Below are positions 59,328-64,000 of a DNA stretch of 64,000 nt, one piece after another. The position numbers and the translations under genes were made by a program. The first letter of the stretch is position 1; the number at the start of each line of letters is the position of its first letter. The stretch is from DATMER01 sp031390755 (GTDB lineage Bacteria; Acidobacteriota; Thermoanaerobaculia; Multivoradales; UBA5704), in contig JANMTS010000135.1 in NCBI GenBank assembly GCA_031390755.1, forward strand, positions 1-64,000. The letters are read 5' to 3'. The notes beneath the pieces were generated by a model. That model worked only from the letters and a program-made list of their open reading frames with translations. It ran no database searches and had not been told where the DNA came from.

Positions 59328-60329
59328 CTAGCACAGGGCGCCCGGATGATCCGCCATCACGGCCTCGATCACCCGCGGCAGGCTCTCGAAGCCCGAGGAA
59401 TAGGAGAGACGCCGCACGGGCACCTGGAGGACGAGCCGAGCGAAAAAGTCGAGCCGCCGCGGCTGGAGGCCCACCGCTTCCACCAGGTAGGGAGAGAAGG
59501 AGTGGCGCACCAGCTCGATCACGGCCTCCCTGCGAGTCAGCGGCTGAATCTGGATGCCGGAGCCCGCGTCGTCCCGGCGGTCGAGCACGTAGAGGCGGGA
59601 GAGGGGGGCCGATTCTTCATGAAAGTTACCGAAGCCCTCGGGGCCGACGGGCACGTGAAGCTTGGTTTCCCCCGGGCAGACGAGGGACAGGCCTTCGGTC
59701 CGCCCGAGGAACCGCCGGGCGCCTTCCGGGTCCATTCGCATCTGGGGAAAGCCGGGCCGCGCCAGAAACGTTTCGCCGTCTTCCTCGACGGGCGGCTCGA
59801 CAGGAAGAATGTCGTCGGTCAGCAGCGGCGATCCCGCCTGGACGAAGGAGGCCGCGAGACTGCTCTTGCCACCCCCGGAATGGGCGACGAACCCGATGGC
59901 TCCCTGACCGGGGATGTGGACGGCCGAGGCGTGAAGCACCGGGATGCCCAGCCGTTCGAGCCAGAACGATAGAACGGGACCGACCAGCCGGAGCTCCAGG
60001 AGATCCCGCTGGTCCGGGTCGAGCAGATGGCCCGTGATGCGCTCGGGCTCCAGGTAGAAATCCGCCGTGCCGGGGAAGCGGAGGACATCGAGGTCCGGGA
60101 AGCGATCGAGATGCGAGATGCTCTCCCCGGCCTCGTCGCGCCAGGGGCTGCTGTAGGGACGCAAGCCTTCGCCGTTTGGGATCGGGGGGGGAGGCGTGCA
60201 GGAGAAAGTCAGGTCGGGAGCGCCCGCCCCCTGGCTCAGTTGGTGGGCGAAGGGGAAGTCGCTCGCCAGCGTGAGGCCGTAGATGCGGAACGTCCTACGA
60301 AGGACGGGATCCGCCTTTCGGCATGTCAG
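59328..60329 (-). CDS. HPr-kinase-like lasso peptide kinase
   Basis: This protein has the HPrK C-terminal kinase fold: P-loop HSGGGKSSLAASF and a DD pair (LLTDDILPVE) for metal and catalysis. Homologues in paeninodin-type clusters phosphorylate the C-terminal Ser of the lasso precursor, and this precursor ends in Ser. The frame is open upstream of the TTG at 60164 and encodes the conserved N-terminal phrase FRIYGLTLASDFPF, so translation must begin earlier. No ATG, GTG or TTG exists there before the in-frame stop near 60355; CTG at 60329, within the precursor gene, is the best candidate (about 333 residues). Translational coupling to the precursor is likely. Confidence 0.82.
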   Translation of the reverse strand: MTCRKADPVLRRTFRIYGLTLASDFPFAHQLSQGAGAPDLTFSCTPPPPIPNGEGLRPYSSPWRDEAGESISHLDRFPDLDVLRFPGTADFYLEPERITGHLLDPDQRDLLELRLVGPVLSFWLERLGIPVLHASAVHIPGQGAIGFVAHSGGGKSSLAASFVQAGSPLLTDDILPVEPPVEEDGETFLARPGFPQMRMDPEGARRFLGRTEGLSLVCPGETKLHVPVGPEGFGNFHEESAPLSRLYVLDRRDDAGSGIQIQPLTRREAVIELVRHSFSPYLVEAVGLQPRRLDFFARLVLQVPVRRLSYSSGFESLPRVIEAVMADHPGALC

Positions 60330-60477
60330 TGGGCAAGAAGGTCGGCCCCAGGGTCAGATCCTGAATCGAGCCCCATTCCTGGAGCTGAGGTGAGGAGTAG
60401 GGCTTCCGAACCGTGCCGTCTTTTAGATTGCCGCTTCCGGGCTTCTGCGGGAGGCCATTGTCTCGCTGCTGTTCCAT
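60295..60477 (-). CDS. Lasso peptide precursor
   Basis: This 60-residue precursor begins MEQQRDNG. Residues 27-42 match the lasso leader signature Y..P.L...G.....T (YSSPQLQEWGSIQDLT), with Thr at position -2. Predicted cleavage is after Leu43, releasing the 17-residue core GPTFLPTDMPKGGSRPS. Gly1 and Asp8 can form the isopeptide ring, and Pro, Lys and Arg residues follow in the tail, which ends in Ser17, the site used by HPrK-type kinases. AGGAG lies 7 bases before the ATG at 60477; a longer frame to 60564 lacks such a site. It lies between cyclase and kinase genes. Confidence 0.9.
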   Translation of the reverse strand: MEQQRDNGLPQKPGSGNLKDGTVRKPYSSPQLQEWGSIQDLTLGPTFLPTDMPKGGSRPS

Positions 60478-60508
60478 GAAGTTGCTCCTCTCAGCCCCGA
60501 TCGTAGTG

Positions 60509-62425
60509 TCAGGCGGCCGGGAAGTAGACACTCGAGGTTGAGGTTTCCCTTTGAAAGTATTCACGCAGCCACACTTCTAATGCTATTGGATTCCACAAGT
60601 GCAGGTCAAATGCGACGGATCCGCCGTCTTGGCTCCGCTTGTAGGCGGCTAACAGGTGTTTTCTGTCCAGGATTCCCAGGTCGGTTGCCAGCGGCGAAGC
60701 GAGCAGCCGCTCGATCCGATCCCGCCTTCCGCCTCCGAGAGAAAAATCGAGAAAGGTGTTGAGATGGGTCTTCGCGCGGCGGAGCCGCACGGCCTCCGGC
60801 AGGAGCCCGGCCATGGCATGCCGCAGCAGCCGTTTCGAAAGGTCGACCTTGTAAATCTGGGCGGGAGGAATCGAGACCAGGAATTCGATCAACCGCCGGT
60901 CCAGGAACGGATGCCGAACCTCGATCCCGAAGGCCGCGGCATGCTGGTCGTACCAGTGCGAGGATCGGTCCCAGGGGGTCTGCAGGAAGTATTCGCGGGT
61001 GGCTTGGCGGGCAGCATCGCGGGAACGCCGCGGCGGAACCGCCCGGACGCGCTCGGTCAAGCCGGTCCGCCGCGCGAAGCCCGCGTCGATCCAGTCCGGC
61101 AGATCCGAGTCCGCAACCCTGCCGGTCAGCCGCCTCAGCGCGCGATCCGCCGTCTTCGGGAGCAGCGGCTGCACGAGATGGCTGTAGAGAATCCAGCTCC
61201 AGACGTGCCGGTTGGCCAGTGCGTGCCGAGCGACCTCGAAGGCGGCTCTCAGATCGCCGCGCCGCAGCCGGTCGGCATAGACGAGACGGCTGCCCCAGAG
61301 GAGATCGTCTCCGCCATGGCCGGTGAGCAGGACGCGCGCACCCCTTGCCCGCGCCCGGCGTAGCGCCTCGTGGAAGCAGCCATCCCAGGCCACGAAAGGA
61401 GCTTCGAGGGCCGGCCGGCAGGTCCCGGGATCGTCGAGCACCGGGAAGCGCTCCGCGATGATGAGCTCGGACTCCAGGCTCAGGCCGGCCGTGGTGGCCT
61501 GGATGAACTGGCGCTCGTCGCACTCCTCCAGACGGTCGAAGAGGAAGGAGGCGGCAAAGAGGCGTCGATTCCCGCCGGGGCACCTCGATGCCGTCGCAGC
61601 CACCGAGCTGGAGTCGAGGCCGCCGCTCATGAGGATGCCTACGGTGTCCGACCGGGTCCGCAGACGGTCGCTCACCGCACGCTGGAACAGGTCCAGGAAA
61701 TGGGCGGTATAGTCCTCCGCACGCGAGTAGACGGTGCGGGAGTCTGGATTCGGCTCCCAGAAGCGGTCGATCTGGAGACCCCTGCTGGCATCGGCGGACA
61801 ACCGATGAGCCGGGCTAAGCCGAAGCACGTCGCGAAAAAACGTGCGAGAAGGCTCGGAAACACGGCAGGCCAGAAAGTCGCCGACCGTGATTTCGTCCAG
61901 ATCTCGAGAGACACCGGGATGCTGAAGCACCTGCTGAGCCTCGGAGGCGAGGCAGAGGATGGAGCCGACCCGCGCGTAATGCAGGGGCTTGGTGCCGAGA
62001 GGATCGCAGGCCGCAAAGACCCGCCGCCGTCGGGAGTCCCAGACGACGAAGGCGAAGTCTCCGAGCAGATGCGCCGGGCAGGCCTCGTCCCACCGACGAT
62101 ACGCGGCCAGCAGCAACTCGGCGTCCCCGGGATCGTTCCGGTCGAGGGTGCCATCGGCCGTCAGCCGGTCGATCAGCTCCTGCCGATTGTCCAGGCGGAC
62201 ATCGGCCACCAGGTGGATGGAGCCGTCGGGGCTGGAGACCGGCTGACGCTCACTCACGGATTCTAGCGTGGCCTGGAGAGGGAGGTGGCAGAGGCCGGCA
62301 TTTCCGAGGATCCGGTAAGCCATTTTGTCCGGCCCGCGCCTGCTCGCCGCGGACGCCATGGCCTGCAGCATTGCTCGATCGGCGGGGGCTCCCGAGAGAT
62401 CGACGATCGCACAGAGGCCGCTCAT
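60509..62425 (-). CDS. Lasso peptide isopeptide bond-forming cyclase, asparagine synthetase-like
   Basis: This 638-residue protein is the C enzyme that activates the core Asp side chain as an adenylate and closes the macrolactam. An N-terminal glutamine-amidohydrolase-like domain (MSGLCAIVDLSG, AASRRGPDKM) lacks the usual Cys2, as in other lasso cyclases. The C-terminal synthetase domain has the ATP-pyrophosphatase loop SGGLDSSSV (near 250), LLTGHGGDDLLWG and FGIEVRHPFLDRRLIEF. The ATG overlaps the stop of the upstream YkgJ-like gene (ATGA). Context with a precursor and B1/B2 genes excludes an ordinary AsnB. Confidence 0.93.
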   Translation of the reverse strand: MSGLCAIVDLSGAPADRAMLQAMASAASRRGPDKMAYRILGNAGLCHLPLQATLESVSERQPVSSPDGSIHLVADVRLDNRQELIDRLTADGTLDRNDPGDAELLLAAYRRWDEACPAHLLGDFAFVVWDSRRRRVFAACDPLGTKPLHYARVGSILCLASEAQQVLQHPGVSRDLDEITVGDFLACRVSEPSRTFFRDVLRLSPAHRLSADASRGLQIDRFWEPNPDSRTVYSRAEDYTAHFLDLFQRAVSDRLRTRSDTVGILMSGGLDSSSVAATASRCPGGNRRLFAASFLFDRLEECDERQFIQATTAGLSLESELIIAERFPVLDDPGTCRPALEAPFVAWDGCFHEALRRARARGARVLLTGHGGDDLLWGSRLVYADRLRRGDLRAAFEVARHALANRHVWSWILYSHLVQPLLPKTADRALRRLTGRVADSDLPDWIDAGFARRTGLTERVRAVPPRRSRDAARQATREYFLQTPWDRSSHWYDQHAAAFGIEVRHPFLDRRLIEFLVSIPPAQIYKVDLSKRLLRHAMAGLLPEAVRLRRAKTHLNTFLDFSLGGGRRDRIERLLASPLATDLGILDRKHLLAAYKRSQDGGSVAFDLHLWNPIALEVWLREYFQRETSTSSVYFPAA

Positions 62426-62937
62426 GGAGCGAGGGCCCTCCTGGGCTCCGCCCGCATCCAGAAATGACGCTGGCACTGGGTCAGGAGCGCCGCAATCTCC
62501 AGCCGTGCCTCCGAATCCCCGGCGAACGTGCCGTCTTCGCGGACCTGCTGCCAGAGGCTGGCTCCCGGTCTGGGAGCCCCAAGGCGGCCCCGGATCGCGG
62601 CGACGAGGCGCTGTGCCTGCTCTACCCGGAGCAGCCCCTCCTCCCAGGAGACCTTGCCGGACAGGCAACCTCTCAGCAGCTTGCAGCGGTACTCGCGGCA
62701 TGGGCTGGGGCGCTCCTGGTAGACCATGCACCGGCCGCCCTGATGGCAGGGGCAGGGTTGCGCGAACATCGCCTCTCCCTGCCGCATCTCGATGCTCAGC
62801 CCCAGCCGTCGCGCGGGCTCGACCTCGACATTCCGGAGCCTGACCCAGTCATGAAGGAGCCCCTGGCAACAGAGGCCGCAGGCCAGGCAGAGCCGTGAGC
62901 CGTCGACCGACGGTTCGCTTTCGCCGGCTGGCTTCAC
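62422..62937 (-). CDS. YkgJ-like Cys-rich protein (zinc/iron-chelating domain) in the lasso cluster
   Basis: This 171-residue protein has the YkgJ pattern CLACGLCCQG near residue 17, then CPCHQGGRCMVYQERPSPCREYRC near 80-105, a set of Cys residues that binds zinc or an iron-sulfur centre. It is not a standard lasso component. The GTG start overlaps the peptidase stop (GTGA), and its stop overlaps the cyclase start (ATGA), so it is embedded in the operon. Roles as a redox or metal helper, or an additional modification enzyme, are open. Confidence 0.85.
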   Translation of the reverse strand: MKPAGESEPSVDGSRLCLACGLCCQGLLHDWVRLRNVEVEPARRLGLSIEMRQGEAMFAQPCPCHQGGRCMVYQERPSPCREYRCKLLRGCLSGKVSWEEGLLRVEQAQRLVAAIRGRLGAPRPGASLWQQVREDGTFAGDSEARLEIAALLTQCQRHFWMRAEPRRALAP

Positions 62938-63371
62938 GAGGAGCCCCGGGTTGCATGGAGAGGCTGGAATCGACGGTCGACATCCGCCGGCTCGCCGATC
63001 GGAGCGCCGGCCTGCTCGATCCACGCGTGGGCGAGCAGCCTGCCGGCGTCGCGGCGCACGCCGATCCGCAGGTCGGCCTCGTCACCCTGTCGGCGCAGCA
63101 GCGCTTTGAGCGCCAGCGAGCGCGGCAGGCATGTCATCGGACGGAGATGGTGGCGGGCGGCGACATCCACCAGGCCGACGAGGCGGTCGGCCGGGAGCCT
63201 CTCCATTCCGTCGGACGAACCTCCAGGCAGCCGCTCCAGGAGCGTCTCGACCTGAGACAGAGGCAGGACCGGGAGCGCCGCCTTGGCGACGAGGAGGTAG
63301 GTCCAGGCACGGGCGAGGCTGCCGCGGTCTTCCGGAGGCAGGGCACGCCAGGCTTGCAGCTTGGTTTTCAT
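62934..63371 (-). CDS. Lasso peptide leader peptidase B2, transglutaminase-like
   Basis: This 145-residue cysteine protease removes the leader before or during ring closure. The Cys motif TCLPRSLALKALL (near 80) is followed by AHAWIE with the catalytic His and a GEPADV..RF segment for the Asp region. The start is the ATG at 63371, overlapping the B1 stop (ATGA); the long frame upstream overlaps B1 in another frame and is not used. Length and motifs are standard for the split B2 type. Confidence 0.92.
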   Translation of the reverse strand: MKTKLQAWRALPPEDRGSLARAWTYLLVAKAALPVLPLSQVETLLERLPGGSSDGMERLPADRLVGLVDVAARHHLRPMTCLPRSLALKALLRRQGDEADLRIGVRRDAGRLLAHAWIEQAGAPIGEPADVDRRFQPLHATRGSS

Positions 63372-63643
63372 GATGCCTGCAGGAGCCGTTGCGAGGTCAA
63401 GGTGCCGACGAAACCCAGCAGCTCCGTCCGGAGCCGTTCCTCGGCGACATCGTACTCGTCCAGCAAGACGGGAAGGGCGGCCTCCACGGAGCCGTTCTCC
63501 TGGAGGAGGAGCCACATGCGGGTGCCGGTCTCGTTGAGGCCGTAGTAGCGGCCGCTTTCGAGCTCCAGCAGCACGGCCTCTCCGTCCAGATCGCGGAACA
63601 GGACTCCAGGGGGGACGGTTAGGTGGGTGTCCAACATCTTCAT
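63368..63643 (-). CDS. Lasso leader-recognition protein B1, PqqD/RRE family
   Basis: This 91-residue PqqD-like RiPP recognition element binds the precursor leader and delivers it to B2 and the cyclase. Family phrases are PPGVLFRDLDGEAVLLELESGRYYGLNETGTRMWLLLQ and VLLDEYDV. It is first in the operon. The ATG at 63643 is preferred; a TTG four codons earlier is in frame. Its stop overlaps the B2 start. Confidence 0.92.
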   Translation of the reverse strand: MKMLDTHLTVPPGVLFRDLDGEAVLLELESGRYYGLNETGTRMWLLLQENGSVEAALPVLLDEYDVAEERLRTELLGFVGTLTSQRLLQAS

Positions 63644-63670
63644 AGCTGTCGTCAAGAGTTATTCGAAGTA

Positions 63671-63686
63671 TGCTGGTTTTGTGCCA
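63671..63686 (-). promoter_or_regulatory. Candidate sigma-54-like promoter of the lasso cluster
   Basis: On the minus strand TGGCAC-N5-CAGCA has the -24 GG and -12 GC doublets at correct spacing, 28 bases before the B1 ATG. The -24 box is perfect, the -12 box is weaker (consensus TTGCA). No clear sigma-70 promoter was found in this gap, but the match could be chance. Confidence 0.4.
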
Positions 63687-63687
63687 G

Positions 63688-63716
63688 AGTGGGCCTGGAG
63701 CTCCTCCAGGCCCACT
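63688..63716 (-). terminator. Terminator hairpin upstream of the lasso cluster
   Basis: AGTGGGCCTGGAG and its exact complement form a 13-bp stem with a CTC loop, 20 bases after the stop of the gene entering from the right edge. It separates that gene from the lasso operon on the same strand. Confidence 0.75.
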
Positions 63717-63736
63717 TCGGGCTCAGGCTGTTGTCC

Positions 63737-64000
63737 TCACTGGCAGGCGGCGTCGACCTTCACCCAGTCGATCTTGAAGAAGTCGTCGCTGCCGCCATAG
63801 TTGCTCTTGATCCGAAACCGGATCTTCGTGTTGCTGGCAATGTAGGAGGAGATGTTGAAGGTGCGGGAGCTGGTGTACGTGCCGGTATAGCCGGTCAGCG
63901 TCTCCAGCACGGTGTAGGTGCTTCCGCCGTTATTCGACACCTCGATGACCGCCGCGTCGTCGGTCTCGACTCCCCGGATGTGGAAGCTGACCGTCAGCGT
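63737..64000 (-). CDS. C-terminal part of a secreted protein, beta-sandwich domain (partial)
   Basis: The last 87 codons of a gene running in from beyond the right edge. The peptide reads TVSFHIRGVETDDAAVIEVSNNGG, then TYTSSRTFNISSYIASNTKIRFRIKSNYGG and FFKIDWVKVDAACQ. This is a beta-sandwich module of the kind found at the C-terminus of secreted subtilase-like peptidases and other exported enzymes. The catalytic part, if any, is outside the window, so no product can be named. Confidence 0.7.
   Translation of the reverse strand, partial: TLTVSFHIRGVETDDAAVIEVSNNGGSTYTVLETLTGYTGTYTSSRTFNISSYIASNTKIRFRIKSNYGGSDDFFKIDWVKVDAACQ

Noticed and set aside
60509..62425. Ordinary asparagine synthetase B
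   Set aside because: The Cys2 nucleophile is missing and the gene is embedded with a lasso precursor, RRE and leader peptidase.
62937..63515. Longer start for the lasso B2 gene
   Set aside because: The extension overlaps B1 in another frame, while ATG 63371 gives the usual ATGA overlap and correct length.

Overview
The window is GC-rich bacterial DNA from a Gram-negative bacterium. Gene content (class II fructose bisphosphatase beside a glutaryl-CoA dehydrogenase-like gene, tripartite ABC efflux with its own sigma-54 two-component pair, zinc-ribbon TPR protein, GspA/GspB-like pair, X25/FIMAH pullulanase) and many 4-base stop/start overlaps suggest Acidobacteriota, possibly a Thermoanaerobaculia-like lineage. 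No rRNA or tRNA gene was seen, so this placement is an inference. The left edge holds a dCTP-deaminase-like fragment ending in a C/G homopolymer, so that end may be a contig edge or artefact.

Layout. 0-6 kb: central metabolism (glpX, gcdH-like), a CPBP membrane protease, an RsbW-like kinase and STAS antagonist, and a polyprenyl synthase. 5.8-6.1 kb: an intergenic array of 13 units at an exact 21-bp period, some inverted, followed by an ExbB/TolQ-like channel gene. 7-12.4 kb: a Phd/PIN toxin-antitoxin pair, a large secreted pullulanase and an esterase. 12.4-15.6 kb: carB. 15.6-18.9 kb: a lower-GC cassette of a ParB-like protein, a possible PD-(D/E)XK-like protein and a DNA methyltransferase, which looks like an acquired defence or modification system. 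19-26 kb: hydroxyacyl-CoA dehydrogenase, TPR protein, proS, a small-molecule methyltransferase and a PLP dehydratase, closed by a strong terminator. 26-34 kb: a cytosolic TPR protein with a small exported protein, a GntR/ABC transporter operon, and a GspA/GspB-like pair. 34-41.5 kb: brnTA, a SUKH-like protein, nudC, a phosphatase, a secreted protease-like protein lacking its catalytic His, a thioredoxin-reductase-like protein, a Ser/Thr kinase, Uma2, thioesterase and nucleotidyltransferase-like genes. 41.6-48.8 kb: a sigma-54-type promoter, then an efflux operon (adaptor, ATPase, two FtsX-like permeases) ending in a sigma-54 activator and its histidine kinase; the second permease carries an in-frame TAG. 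49-59 kb: an uncharacterised 682-residue protein, leuS, a Castor/Pollux-like channel, a decayed vapBC pair, a zinc protease, a DUF2383 protein and a CBS-domain transporter.

59.3-63.7 kb, minus strand: a compact lasso-peptide cluster. Transcription order is a PqqD-like leader-recognition protein, a transglutaminase-like leader peptidase, a YkgJ-like Cys-rich protein, an asparagine-synthetase-like cyclase, a 60-residue precursor and an HPr-kinase-like protein. The first four genes are chained by 4-base overlaps. The precursor carries the Y..P.L...G leader signature and a predicted 17-residue core with Gly1 and Asp8 for the macrolactam. The core ends in Ser, and an HPr-kinase homologue follows it, which suggests a C-terminally phosphorylated lasso peptide of the paeninodin type with a new core sequence. 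This is the most promising undescribed system here; the ParB/nuclease-like/methylase cassette and the 21-bp array come next.
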